Positions 9,701 to 17,686 of a DNA stretch of 36,226 nt are shown piece after piece (the first letter of the stretch is position 1; the number at the start of each line of letters is the position of its first letter). The notes under the pieces were generated by a model that saw nothing but the letters and a program-made list of their open reading frames with translations, was not told the DNA's origin and did not search any database. The translations under genes and the position numbers were made by a program. This DNA is from an uncultured Thalassolituus sp. (GTDB taxonomy: Bacteria > Pseudomonadota > Gammaproteobacteria > Pseudomonadales > Oceanobacteraceae): the NCBI GenBank assembly GCA_913061435.1, contig CAJXUK010000031.1, forward strand, positions 1-36,226, in the 5' to 3' direction.

Positions 9701-12700
9701 ATTTCGTCAGAGGTCGGTTCAATAATCTCATCATGTTGTTCGCTATTAGGCTGATTAACTTGAACGTCGTCTGCTAGTAGTTTTTGACTGTCTTTTACTT
9801 GCTGTACAACTTCTTGATCAGACATCAAGCTTTGGCCAGCAGCCAAACAATCCAACATGTTTAACAAACTGTCGTGAGCAGCAAGTAAAGTATCAGTCAC
9901 ACCGTCGGGATAAGAGGTACGAATCGGCTCCGATAAAATTTCGCTATATAACTCCGTTAAAACAGTTGCTACTTCTGAGACTTCTAATAACTCTGCTTTA
10001 TCAGCACCGGTAATGACCTGCTGCAGTTCAACTTTGAGTTTTTCTAACTCGGTAACATCTGTGAAGTTTTGCGACCAATCAGCAACGATGGTATCTGCAT
10101 CAAGCAATACATCCATGCCCTGTGTTAAAAACTCAGAGAGCAATTTAGGATCAGGTAAAGACTGATCAAAATCTTCATTAGTTACTGGTACTAGTAGCAA
10201 TTGCTCAAGCTGATGTACTTGCGTTAAAAATGCTTCGTTATCGGCTAATGGCGCAACAGGGTCTGTTTCTAACTGCTGCATACCTACTTTTATTAAGGCG
10301 ACACCTTCAATAAGTACATCCACCAAGCCTGGCGTATTCTTAATTTGATAAGCACGCAGTTCTTTTACTAAGCGCTCAAGTGGTGATGCAACTAACGCAA
10401 TGGGGGTTATTCCCGCCATATGAGCGCTACCTTTTAAGGTGTGCAATGCTCTTTGTAACTGATCTGACAGTTCATTGTGAAAATCAGCGCATTTTGATTC
10501 TTGGATAAACTCATCAACAGTTTCGAGATGAGTAGCCACTTCTGAGGTAAATATTTCAATGAGTGTCTCGTCAAACCAAACTTCATCTGACGGTGCCTCA
10601 CTTTCAACCAATGGCGCTGTTTCGGCACCTGTTTCAGGGCTGTTTTCTTGGGGGTTTTGAGTGTCAGTATTTGCTTCAACATCTACATTCTGGCTCAACG
10701 AGAAGTCAGCAACGCTTTCACCTTGAGATAATGCTTCGGCGTAAGCCATTAACGTTGCAGTATCTATTTGACCTGTTTTACGCTGCCTAAAATCTTCAAT
10801 TAAATCAGGAATACAGGTAATAACGTGGTCAATTAATAAGCTGCCATTTTCACTCAGCTGTACTGTTTTATCGATGACTCGATTTAACATGTTTTCAATA
10901 GACCAAGCTAACTCACCAATCACAGCCGCTTGCACCATGCGACCACTGCCTTTTAGCGTGTGGAAAGCGCGGCGAACAGTTGACTGAGCATCTTGATCGT
11001 CATGATTGGCTCTATAAACAGGCCAATATTCTTGCAAGGTTTCTAAAACTTCTTCAGCTTCTTCTAAAAAAATCTCAATGATTTCATCATCGATTAAATC
11101 ATCATTATCTTCTTCAGTTTCTTCAGCTTTTTGTTCTTCAACAGGTTCTTGCTCAGCAATTTCTTCTACAGCTTCTGATGATGTGCTGTCGGCCTCTGCA
11201 TTAGGCGATGTGCTGCCTACTTCTGCATTAATAGTGTCTAAAATAGTATCTAAAGTGATTGATAAATCAGCTTCTACTTCAGCTTTCATCATTGAATCAA
11301 TTGCGTTTGAGTCTGTTTGAATCTCTAAACTTTCAGCGATTTCATTAGTTTCAGCTGCTTCTATAACCTCAGTGTCTTCAATAGCTGCTAATTCATTCGA
11401 TTCATCAACATAGCTATCAGCAACCAGTTTTTGTCCTGGCAACTGAGCCAGCGCCAGCTCTGCTCGGTTCAGTAGATTTTCATCGGCTTCTAAAGGACTA
11501 TTACTAAAGCGTTCTAGATAATATTCAACGCTGGTTAAAATATCAGCGAAGTTATCCATCACATTCCACTGAGCTTTTAACTGCTCAGCAATTAGCTGAT
11601 GCTCTACAAAGCTCGCTGCCGACTCTAAAATTTTTGCAACACGCGGCAGCGGAATCATATTAATCGATCCTTCGATCGATTTTAGCCAGCCGGGTGCATC
11701 TGCTAATTCTGTGGCATCCCATTGTTTGGCTATGTATTCAACAACAGCATCTTTAACTTGTTCAAGTACATTGCGCGCTTCATGTAAAACCGCTTTCTTG
11801 GCACTTGAAATAGAAGCATCTTCTGGACGAGTTTCGGTAAGCGATCCTTCATTTTGCATGCCGTTAAGCGTAGCTTCTACATAAAGTAGCGCTCCCGCAG
11901 CATCCATAAGTTCAGAATCAGATACTTGTCCTTGGGCAATTAAGCGAATGACATTACTGTGCTGCTCTTGCAACACTCTGCGTGGCATTCCCAAACCCAA
12001 CATGCCCATGGTGTCTATGATTTGTTTAATCGAGGGGACTAATTTCTGCAATGATTCAATGCGATCATCATCACCGAGCACCAAATGATCAAATTCATCT
12101 TTTAAACTGGTGATTTCTTCGATAAGTGCGTTAATTACACTGCCAACAGTGCCTTTATCTGGCCCACTTAAGGCTTCGCGTTGATGCTGTAACTCTGATT
12201 CACTAGGCAAGGCAGCGGCTAGATTGAATTGTGTTTTTACCGCTGCGATAGCACCGTTTTCAAGCGGTGACTTAGCCACATAATACAATATATTTTTAAG
12301 AAGATCGTAAGGCGCAGGACGATTGAGTACAGTGATTCCTTCATCTTGAATCAGTTTTAACTGAGCATCCAGTTGTCTTAGTAAAGGTTTTGCACTTTTC
12401 GGAATGCTCTTTTGCGTTCTTAAATATTCTACGAACGCCAACGCCGGTAACCAAATTATACCGTGAGGTGTTTTACCCAGTGTTTTATACAGTCGTCTAA
12501 AAACTTTATTAAGATAATCGAGGGCAAGTGATTCTTGCTCGCTGCGTAATATATGCAAGATGGCTGTTTGCTGCATCTGGCGTAATTTTTTCAGCCAAGG
12601 AAAAAAACCAGAATCGTTAAATTTGTTAAGTTCAGACTCGGTGAGAGTAACAGGAGATTCAATATTAGGAGAAAATAACGCAGTTTCCGACATCAGGCTT

Positions 12701-13083
12701 TCGCCACGTGCAGCGCGTAATTCATTTAAAATAGGCATTAATACCACCGGCAAATCGCGGCGTCCTACTTTAACGTGTTCCAAATAACTAGGAAGCTGCA
12801 AGATTGCTTGCATTAAGACTTCAAGCACATCGCTTTCGTTAGCTAAGGTTCCTTCCGCCAACTCTTTTGCCAGTGCTTCCATTTCTTCCGCTAATAATGC
12901 CGCGCCAAAGAACTCAACCATTTGCAATGTTCCATGCACTTGATGCAGGTAACTTAAACAAAATTTAAGACGAGTTCGGTCTTGCGTATTTTCAACGTAA
13001 GCCTCTAATGCTTGCTGCGCCTGCTGCAGGGTATCTTCAATCTCCCCCTTAACCCATTCCAGCGCGATGTAGTCTTGGCTCAT
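6703..13083 (-). CDS. chpA: ChpA hybrid histidine kinase with multiple HPt domains
   Basis: The CheA-type kinase of type IV pilus chemotaxis, 2126 aa and cytoplasmic. In order: a FimL-like N-terminal part with degenerate HPt-like segments (His47 in LHQVHGTLQM; a His-less SIEGSINM near residue 467); four canonical HPt domains with HTLKG motifs at His708, His881, His1203 and His1377, joined by acidic linkers; a dimerisation helix (KVSAQLLDNLVNLAGE, about 1518); a kinase core with N-box NAVDHG (about 1704) and GRGVGMD (about 1801); a CheW-like domain (about 1840-1960); and a C-terminal receiver with phospho-acceptor Asp2053. P. aeruginosa ChpA, as I recall, is longer (about 2470 aa) with more phosphotransfer domains. 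HPt 3 and 4 are close copies of each other, and a 15-bp tandem duplication sits between them. It starts 3 bp after pilK. Confidence 0.95.
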   Translation of the reverse strand: MSQDYIALEWVKGEIEDTLQQAQQALEAYVENTQDRTRLKFCLSYLHQVHGTLQMVEFFGAALLAEEMEALAKELAEGTLANESDVLEVLMQAILQLPSYLEHVKVGRRDLPVVLMPILNELRAARGESLMSETALFSPNIESPVTLTESELNKFNDSGFFPWLKKLRQMQQTAILHILRSEQESLALDYLNKVFRRLYKTLGKTPHGIIWLPALAFVEYLRTQKSIPKSAKPLLRQLDAQLKLIQDEGITVLNRPAPYDLLKNILYYVAKSPLENGAIAAVKTQFNLAAALPSESELQHQREALSGPDKGTVGSVINALIEEITSLKDEFDHLVLGDDDRIESLQKLVPSIKQIIDTMGMLGLGMPRRVLQEQHSNVIRLIAQGQVSDSELMDAAGALLYVEATLNGMQNEGSLTETRPEDASISSAKKAVLHEARNVLEQVKDAVVEYIAKQWDATELADAPGWLKSIEGSINMIPLPRVAKILESAASFVEHQLIAEQLKAQWNVMDNFADILTSVEYYLERFSNSPLEADENLLNRAELALAQLPGQKLVADSYVDESNELAAIEDTEVIEAAETNEIAESLEIQTDSNAIDSMMKAEVEADLSITLDTILDTINAEVGSTSPNAEADSTSSEAVEEIAEQEPVEEQKAEETEEDNDDLIDDEIIEIFLEEAEEVLETLQEYWPVYRANHDDQDAQSTVRRAFHTLKGSGRMVQAAVIGELAWSIENMLNRVIDKTVQLSENGSLLIDHVITCIPDLIEDFRQRKTGQIDTATLMAYAEALSQGESVADFSLSQNVDVEANTDTQNPQENSPETGAETAPLVESEAPSDEVWFDETLIEIFTSEVATHLETVDEFIQESKCADFHNELSDQLQRALHTLKGSAHMAGITPIALVASPLERLVKELRAYQIKNTPGLVDVLIEGVALIKVGMQQLETDPVAPLADNEAFLTQVHQLEQLLLVPVTNEDFDQSLPDPKLLSEFLTQGMDVLLDADTIVADWSQNFTDVTELEKLKVELQQVITGADKAELLEVSEVATVLTELYSEILSEPIRTSYPDGVTDTLLAAHDSLLNMLDCLAAGQSLMSDQEVVQQVKDSQKLLADDVQVNQPNSEQHDEIIEPTSDEIVAEAELVSGVELPQGIKDIADPDAGSSDAEVDAELLEIFLEEAQEIMEAAGVALERWQEDPENLRNIAELQRELHTLKGGARMAEMTEIADLCHELESIYEGLHDGRVQMRDGLIPLLNQYHDLLDDMLDQVRVSKAINLDSVLLAKIHAVAKGADPLNIDQNVIFGDHQFEETTLDNSSLESNTSLDVDAEYERPEYERPEDETDLEILGIFLEEAQELQQELDAVLQDWQQEPENLRSVEEIQRIMHTLKGGARMGGLTAVGDLAHDFETWMVKAQQGEISIDDAFFSDVFQRQDVLAASVDRIAQAFAGGAGKLKSDSAEEPATAIESEAATDTNIVPFKRAELTQEQTGETLVALQKNKKQLTQLDQKSENRPQQGRRGPQEMVKVSAQLLDNLVNLAGETSISRGRLEQQVTDFSYSLEEMDSTLERLRDQLRRLDMETEAQVLFRQERVTPNYEDFDPLEMDRYSHMQQLSRSLVESASDLLDIRESLSNKTRDAETLLLQQSRVNTELQEGLMQTRMVPFQRLVPRLRRIVRQISQELDKQIEFKVYNADGEMDRTILERLISPLEHMLRNAVDHGIEDKQARAQTQKSALGNVELRVSREGGDVLVILKDDGRGINIDAVRNKAIARGLMSKDSKLTDTEIMQFILHAGFSTAQEVTQISGRGVGMDVANSEIKQMGGTLFINSIPGQGTEFQIRLPFTVSVNRALMVRVGDDLYAVPLDSIQGIVRVPTHQLETLYQQPAIERTLDYGGQEHRLEYLGSMLGTDAQPKLAGQRMPTPVLLIKGETPYALQVDTLLGSREIVVKTLGAQFSSVVGVSGGTILGDGSVVIILDLPAMIRNQSNLEYQHARALDEIEAERRHELEQQTKRILVVDDSVTVRKVTTRLLERNGFEVFTAKDGVDAIATLQDHIPDLMLLDIEMPRMDGFEVASIVRHDSRLQHIPIIMITSRTGDKHRTRAFSIGVNEYLGKPFQEEALLSNIEKLLAGDAEK
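9096..9125 (-). repeat. 15-bp exact tandem duplication within chpA
   Basis: CAGGTCTTTCGTATT (plus strand) occurs twice back to back at 9096-9110 and 9111-9125. On the coding strand it encodes YERPE twice in the acidic linker between the third and fourth HPt domains. A perfect in-frame repeat of this length suggests a recent slippage duplication that only lengthened a linker. Confidence 0.9.
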
Positions 13084-13086
13084 CGC

Positions 13087-13986
13087 CTAGCGGTCTCCTA
13101 TTTTTTTATTACTATCATGTCGAACATAAACCGATAATTTATTGTTATCGACCTGAGTCATGTTCGGATGCTGCCAATCAACCATTTCGCCTAGCCCGGT
13201 GACTAAAATCCCCCCTGGTACTAGACGCTCTGCTAGGGCATTCAAAATCTCACGACGTCGCCAACGACGAAAATAAATCAGTAAGTTTTGACAATAGATA
13301 ACGCTCAACCCTTGTAGCGGAAAAACGTTTAAATTCAATGCATTAACTTGTGTAAAACAAGTTCGATCACGCAGTTCTTCTGTGATCTGGTAATGGTTAT
13401 TATCCAGCGCATCGCAATAACGCTGGCGGTAAGCAAGTGGCAAGGTTTCCAATTTACGAATCGGGTATATCCCTTGTCGTGCTTTACGCAATACCACTGT
13501 CGATAAATCTGTTCCTGTAACTGAATAGTTTATGCCCAAAGGTAATAAACATTCTTCAGCCATCATAGCTAGGCTATATACTTCTTCACCAGAAGAACAA
13601 CCCATACTCCAAATATCAAATGAAGCACCGGGTTTTGCTGTAGTTGCCAATTGTTGTAAGTGATTTTTCACAAACATCATGGCATCAGGGTCGCGAAAAA
13701 AACGCGTTTCTTGAACTGTTAAGCGATCTGATAAGGTGGCCCATTCAATCGCACCACCCGACCCTGTTGTTACTTTTTGATAGTAATCTTCATAATCATC
13801 GCAAGCCAGTTCGCGCATGCGAATACCCAAACTGGTTTGCAAAAATGACTTTCTCTGCGGAGCTAAGCACATGCCCGTGCGCTCTTCGAGCAAATTTTGC
13901 CAACGCAAAAATTGCTCTTCTTCCATATCGGGCATCATGCCAAAAGCGGAACGCTTGTTAGAGAAGAAATCTGACGGATTACTCAT
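13087..13986 (-). CDS. pilK: CheR-type chemoreceptor methyltransferase
   Basis: A cytoplasmic S-adenosylmethionine-dependent methyltransferase expected to methylate glutamates of PilJ. The SAM-binding motif GCSSGEEVYSLAMM, the preceding FRDPDA segment typical of CheR, and a C-terminal IYCQNLLIYF motif are present. The last corresponds to the CRNVLIYF-type motif of classical CheR enzymes, with Gln in the Arg position. The length is 299 aa, near that of P. aeruginosa PilK. It lies 7 bp after pilJ and 3 bp before chpA, so all are clearly co-transcribed. Its opposing enzyme is ChpB in the same operon. Confidence 0.93.
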   Translation of the reverse strand: MSNPSDFFSNKRSAFGMMPDMEEEQFLRWQNLLEERTGMCLAPQRKSFLQTSLGIRMRELACDDYEDYYQKVTTGSGGAIEWATLSDRLTVQETRFFRDPDAMMFVKNHLQQLATTAKPGASFDIWSMGCSSGEEVYSLAMMAEECLLPLGINYSVTGTDLSTVVLRKARQGIYPIRKLETLPLAYRQRYCDALDNNHYQITEELRDRTCFTQVNALNLNVFPLQGLSVIYCQNLLIYFRRWRRREILNALAERLVPGGILVTGLGEMVDWQHPNMTQVDNNKLSVYVRHDSNKKIGDR

Positions 13987-13993
13987 CTTAAAC

Positions 13994-16030
13994 CTACAGC
14001 GCTTGCTCGCTCTCTGGAAGCTTAAAGCCTGCTACCGACTCACGTAATTTGTTCGCCATATCAGCAAGGTTACCAATCGACTTAGCCGTTGCAGTTGTAC
14101 CCGCAGAAGTCTGCAATGTAATTTCTTGAATAACGTTCATCGTATTCGAAATATGACCCGCAGAAGATGCCTGCTGGCGTGCTGCGTTGGAGATATTCTG
14201 AATCAAGTCAGCCAAGTTTTTCGATACGTTTTCAATTTCTTCCAGTGCAACACCGGCGTCTTGTGCCAAGCGTGCGCCTCGTACTACTTCCGAGGTTGTG
14301 GTTTCCATCGAGATAACCGCTTCGTTGGTATCGTTCTGAATTGTTTTAACCAGTGCTTCAATCTGCTTGGTTGCCGCGGCAGAACGTTCTGCTAGTCGCT
14401 GTACTTCATCGGCAACAACCGCGAAGCCTCGACCTGCGTCACCTGCCATAGAGGCCTGAATTGCAGCGTTTAACGATAGAATGTTGGTTTGGTCAGCAAT
14501 ATCGGTAATCAAGGATACGATATCCCCAATTTCCTGCGACGATTCACCCAAACGTTTAATACGCTTAGAGGTTTCTTGAATCTGTTCACGAATGTTATCC
14601 ATGCCGTGAATCGTTGCCTGTACCACCTCTGCACCTTTGTTAGCGATCGCAACCGATCGCTCGGCTACCGCAGATGATTCAGAGGCGTTTGCCGATACTT
14701 GGTCAATAGAGACAGCCATTTCGTTAATCGCCGCCGAAGCTCCAGCAATTTCTTGTGCTTGGTGCTCTGACGCCTCAGCAAGATGCATCGCCGTTGCTTG
14801 AGTTTCTTGAGCAGCAGAAGATACCTGAACAGCAGTTTCGTTAATCGCAAATACTAACGAGCGCATTTGGTCGATTGCGTAGTTAATAGAGTCGGCAATC
14901 GCACCAGTAAAGTCTTCGGTTACAGTTGCCTGTGTGGTTAGGTCACCATCGGCAAGGTCGGCAATTTCATCCAGTAGTCGTAAAATAGCGACCTGGTTTT
15001 GTTCGTTCTGATCAGCCGTTTCAGCTAAATCTTTACGCGTATCTTGGTAAGAAACAACACCCAAACCAATAATACCGGCTACTGCCATAAGTGCCGATAA
15101 GTAAGCAACCAACTGCAGTAAACCTAGTCCTTCGGTATTGCTTTGAAAACCTGCAGTCAATGCAGATGTTTGATCCAGCAATGATTGCGAATCAGCAAAA
15201 ATAGCATCCGATGCTTCACGTACTTGGAATAATTCTGGTGACGTTTCTAGAATCTCATCAACCGAACCCGATACGAATTCAAACAGCTCTGCAATTTCGG
15301 CTAGAGCGAAGATAGCTTCTTCGTCCGACACTTGGCTAAGATTCATTGCCACGTTACCTTCGATCATACCGTTAAGTACACGACCGAAAAGCGAAGCATC
15401 TCGCCCGAAAGCATCAGCCGCCATAACCGCATCTTCACCACCGCCCAATACTTTGTTAACCGAACGTACAATACGCTCTGCCAACCATGACTGACGCTGA
15501 GCAACAGCAACCTGATCAGCAGGAGCACCACTGTCTAGTAAAATTTCTACAATTTCGTCGTATTCAACCTGAAGCTGTGGAATCGTTTCTGCTAATGTTG
15601 CCGCAACTTCGTGCAACGAAAGAATAATATTTTGTGCTTGTACAATTTGGTCAGCGTTATTCGATACTTGATCCCAAAGTGATTGTACGTCTGACATTAC
15701 TGCCAAATCAGCGCTTGGCAAACCGGTTTCTGGATTGCCATTTTTCAGGTAACCCCAACGAGTTTCAAAGTTATTGCGTGAATCTCGTAACAAAGAGAAA
15801 GCTGCGGCTTTACCACCGGCGGCTTCTACTGAGTTTTTAGCAATTTCTTGAGAAAGTACTCTTAATTCACCAGAGTGGCTTATATATTCTTGATCCTGGT
15901 TAGCCTGGTTGTTAACGAATACTGTTATCCCCAAGAACGCCAATATTGAAACAATCAGCAACACAGTAAAGAAACCTGCTCGTGGGTTTCCAAATACCGT
16001 GGACCAAACGCTTCCCGTTTCTTTACTCAT
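13994..16030 (-). CDS. pilJ: PilJ chemoreceptor of type IV pili
   Basis: A methyl-accepting chemotaxis protein that senses surface contact or pilus state and controls ChpA. It has a transmembrane helix at about residues 18-40, a long helical periplasmic domain with PilJ-type ELRVLSQEIAKNSVEAA, a second membrane helix near 310-336, a HAMP-like linker, and a cytoplasmic signalling hairpin (NILSLNAAIQASMAGDAGRG, about residue 530). The hairpin has the PilJ form QASMAG instead of the usual EAARAG. I chose the ATG at 16030 (MSKETGSV) over the upstream in-frame ATG at 16087 because GGAGAGG lies 5 nt before it; this gives 678 aa, close to the known PilJ length of about 680. Confidence 0.95.
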   Translation of the reverse strand: MSKETGSVWSTVFGNPRAGFFTVLLIVSILAFLGITVFVNNQANQDQEYISHSGELRVLSQEIAKNSVEAAGGKAAAFSLLRDSRNNFETRWGYLKNGNPETGLPSADLAVMSDVQSLWDQVSNNADQIVQAQNIILSLHEVAATLAETIPQLQVEYDEIVEILLDSGAPADQVAVAQRQSWLAERIVRSVNKVLGGGEDAVMAADAFGRDASLFGRVLNGMIEGNVAMNLSQVSDEEAIFALAEIAELFEFVSGSVDEILETSPELFQVREASDAIFADSQSLLDQTSALTAGFQSNTEGLGLLQLVAYLSALMAVAGIIGLGVVSYQDTRKDLAETADQNEQNQVAILRLLDEIADLADGDLTTQATVTEDFTGAIADSINYAIDQMRSLVFAINETAVQVSSAAQETQATAMHLAEASEHQAQEIAGASAAINEMAVSIDQVSANASESSAVAERSVAIANKGAEVVQATIHGMDNIREQIQETSKRIKRLGESSQEIGDIVSLITDIADQTNILSLNAAIQASMAGDAGRGFAVVADEVQRLAERSAAATKQIEALVKTIQNDTNEAVISMETTTSEVVRGARLAQDAGVALEEIENVSKNLADLIQNISNAARQQASSAGHISNTMNVIQEITLQTSAGTTATAKSIGNLADMANKLRESVAGFKLPESEQAL

Positions 16031-16138
16031 TCCGACCTCTCCGTACTTATCTGCACGCTTGTTATTCTTAATATCAGCGCAATCCATTGACTGAATCGCA
16101 AGATTCTTATTAATACTTATTAAAAAATAAGTTACTAC
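16031..16138 (-). other. pilI-pilJ spacer with two small stem-loops
   Basis: At 108 bp, this gap is longer than most gaps in the operon. It contains ACTTATT/AATAAGT arms with a 4-nt loop at 16115-16132, and GAATC-GCAA-GATTC at 16093-16106. They could protect or separate the pilJ transcript from pilGHI. Neither is a strong terminator. Confidence 0.45.
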
Positions 16139-16666
16139 TTAAACGGCCACCTGCAGAAATTCATCTGCCTGTGACAAATCGGTAAAACTAAAAATGGGCC
16201 AAGTGGCGCCATCTCTCTCAAAACCAGCCTGCACATAAGGCGCATAGTTGGCTTCTACTTGTATTTGCTGATTCATTAAATGCGTTGGGAACTGCTGCAT
16301 CCCCAAGACCGCATCAACTAATAAGCCATTTTGCTGATCACCTTCACCAATAACCAATACTCGACGAGTCTTCCAACTGGCTTTCGATGGCACGGACAAC
16401 AAACCTGCCAAGTCTAAAATCGGCACCAAGCGCCCGCGAATATTAGAAACGCCCAACATCCAATTACGAACACCAGGCACCTTAGTGACTCGTGGAGTTT
16501 GCAGAATTTCTCCTACTTCACCCATTGGCGCAACAAATTTTTGCCCTGCCAACATAAAGCCGACGCCACGCCAATAGGTAACCACTTCTGATTTTTGTGG
16601 TAGTTCATTGGCATTGCTTCGGCTTTTTTTAGCGATATTAACTAACAGAGCGAATGGAGACATCAT
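16139..16666 (-). CDS. pilI: CheW-like adaptor protein of the Pil-Chp system
   Basis: A cytoplasmic CheW-domain protein that bridges PilJ and the ChpA kinase. The CheW signature is clear: the VAPMGEVGEILQTP segment, then VPGVRNWMLGVSNIRGRLVPILDL and a C-terminal GFERDGATWPIFS. The 175-aa length fits PilI. The coding region begins directly at the pilH stop (TAA then ATG ATG), so translation is tightly coupled; the first or second Met could be used. Confidence 0.94.
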   Translation of the reverse strand: MMSPFALLVNIAKKSRSNANELPQKSEVVTYWRGVGFMLAGQKFVAPMGEVGEILQTPRVTKVPGVRNWMLGVSNIRGRLVPILDLAGLLSVPSKASWKTRRVLVIGEGDQQNGLLVDAVLGMQQFPTHLMNQQIQVEANYAPYVQAGFERDGATWPIFSFTDLSQADEFLQVAV

Positions 16667-17032
16667 TTAATCTGCCATTACCATTGCAATTTCTTCCATT
16701 AAGCGTGCTGCTGCAACAGGCTTAACTAAATAGCCCTTCGCGCCCTGACGCTTCCCCCAAACACGATCAGTTTCTTGATCTTTGGTCGTCACGATTATGA
16801 TAGGAATGTGTTTAGTGTCTGGGTCCTTGGCTAATTGGCGCGTTGCCTGAAAACCATTTAAGCCTGGCATTACTATATCCATTAATACCACATCCGGTAG
16901 CTCTTGGCGGGCTAATGCAACACCATCAGCGCCGTTTTCAGCGTTCATCACTTCATGGCCATGCTGCTCTAACATAACTTTAAAAGCTTGAGTTTCTGTT
17001 GGAGAATCGTCAACTACTAGTACACGAGCCAT
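16667..17032 (-). CDS. pilH: Single-domain response regulator PilH
   Basis: A stand-alone CheY-like receiver (121 aa). The acidic pair Asp8-Asp9 (VVDDS), phospho-acceptor Asp52 (VLMDIVMPG), the conserved Thr in IIIVTTK and the Lys of LVKPVAA are all present. Asp52 is the same residue number as the known phosphosite in P. aeruginosa PilH. The P. aeruginosa protein is associated with PilT-driven retraction or with acting as a phosphate sink; which applies here cannot be read from the sequence. It lies between pilG and pilI in the operon. Confidence 0.95.
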   Translation of the reverse strand: MARVLVVDDSPTETQAFKVMLEQHGHEVMNAENGADGVALARQELPDVVLMDIVMPGLNGFQATRQLAKDPDTKHIPIIIVTTKDQETDRVWGKRQGAKGYLVKPVAAARLMEEIAMVMAD

Positions 17033-17084
17033 TCTCTAATTACCTCTATATTAAATTCTGTCTACAAATTATTTTACAAACTTG

Positions 17085-17465
17085 TTATTTCACAAAGTTA
17101 CGAATTGCACCAAGCAATTCATCTTTACTAAATGGCTTTGTTAAATATTGGTCCGAACCGACGATACGGCCCTTTGCTTTATCGAAAAGACCGTCTTTAC
17201 TCGAAAGCATAATGACCGGAGTATCTTTGAACTTAGAGTTATTTTTAATAAGAGAGCATGTCTGATAGCCGTCTAAACGAGGCATCATTATGTCCACAAA
17301 GATAATATTCGGGTGTGTGTCAGCGATTTTCGCCAATGCATCAAAGCCATCAGTTGCAGTTATTACTTCACAACCGACCTTTTTAAGTAAGGTTTCGGCG
17401 GTACGACGAATAGTTTTACTATCGTCAATAACCATAACTTTCAGGTTATCAAAGTTATCGTCCAT
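17085..17465 (-). CDS. pilG: Single-domain response regulator PilG
   Basis: A CheY-like receiver (126 aa) that in P. aeruginosa is phosphorylated by ChpA and promotes pilus extension and cAMP production. Asp14-Asp15 (VIDDS), phospho-acceptor Asp58 (IIFVDIMMPR) and the Lys in YLTKPFS are present; Asp58 agrees with the P. aeruginosa numbering. It is the first gene of the leftward pil-chp operon. The ATG is preceded by GAAGG at a 6-nt spacing. A well-formed promoter lies about 90 bp upstream. Confidence 0.95.
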   Translation of the reverse strand: MDDNFDNLKVMVIDDSKTIRRTAETLLKKVGCEVITATDGFDALAKIADTHPNIIFVDIMMPRLDGYQTCSLIKNNSKFKDTPVIMLSSKDGLFDKAKGRIVGSDQYLTKPFSKDELLGAIRNFVK

Positions 17466-17523
17466 ATAAGGCCTTCAACCGTCCACATTAATAATTATTG
17501 TTAGAATAGCGCCGTTTTTATTG

Positions 17524-17553
17524 CTTTGTAACGCTGATTACAACCTTTGTAAC
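17524..17553. promoter_or_regulatory. Paired CTTTGTAAC repeats at the pilG transcription start
   Basis: CTTTGTAAC occurs exactly twice, at 17524-17532 and 17545-17553. The copies are 21 bp apart, two helical turns, with GATTACAAC between them as a partial inverted half-site. They sit at and just after the predicted pilG start point, a position suited to a repressor or other dimeric regulator. No known operator consensus is recognised. Confidence 0.4.
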
Positions 17554-17558
17554 ACAGA

Positions 17559-17588
17559 ATTATAGAGCTTAACAACGCATTCAAGCAA
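17559..17588 (-). promoter_or_regulatory. Sigma70-type promoter of the pil-chp operon
   Basis: On the minus strand a perfect TATAAT -10 element (17559-17564) lies 18 bp from TTGCTT (17583-17588) as -35. The predicted start near 17552 gives a leader of about 87 nt before pilG. It is the best promoter-like match I found between the divergent pilG and gshB genes. Confidence 0.6.
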
Positions 17589-17686
17589 AACTTAGAACTG
17601 GTTGGAATAATTAATTCCACTGCAAGTCTGAATAGATAGGGTAAAATCATTTGGTTACTATTTCTTTTTGAATTTTTGGAGCAGGC

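Noticed and set aside
11078..11320. Ser/Ala-rich plus-strand ORF inside chpA
   Set aside because: It is the antisense shadow of the acidic Glu/Ala-rich linker of ChpA; low complexity and no start signal.
17602..17616. Near-palindrome GGAAT-AATTA-ATTCC upstream of gshB
   Set aside because: Simple AT-rich symmetry; no acceptable gshB promoter could be aligned with it.
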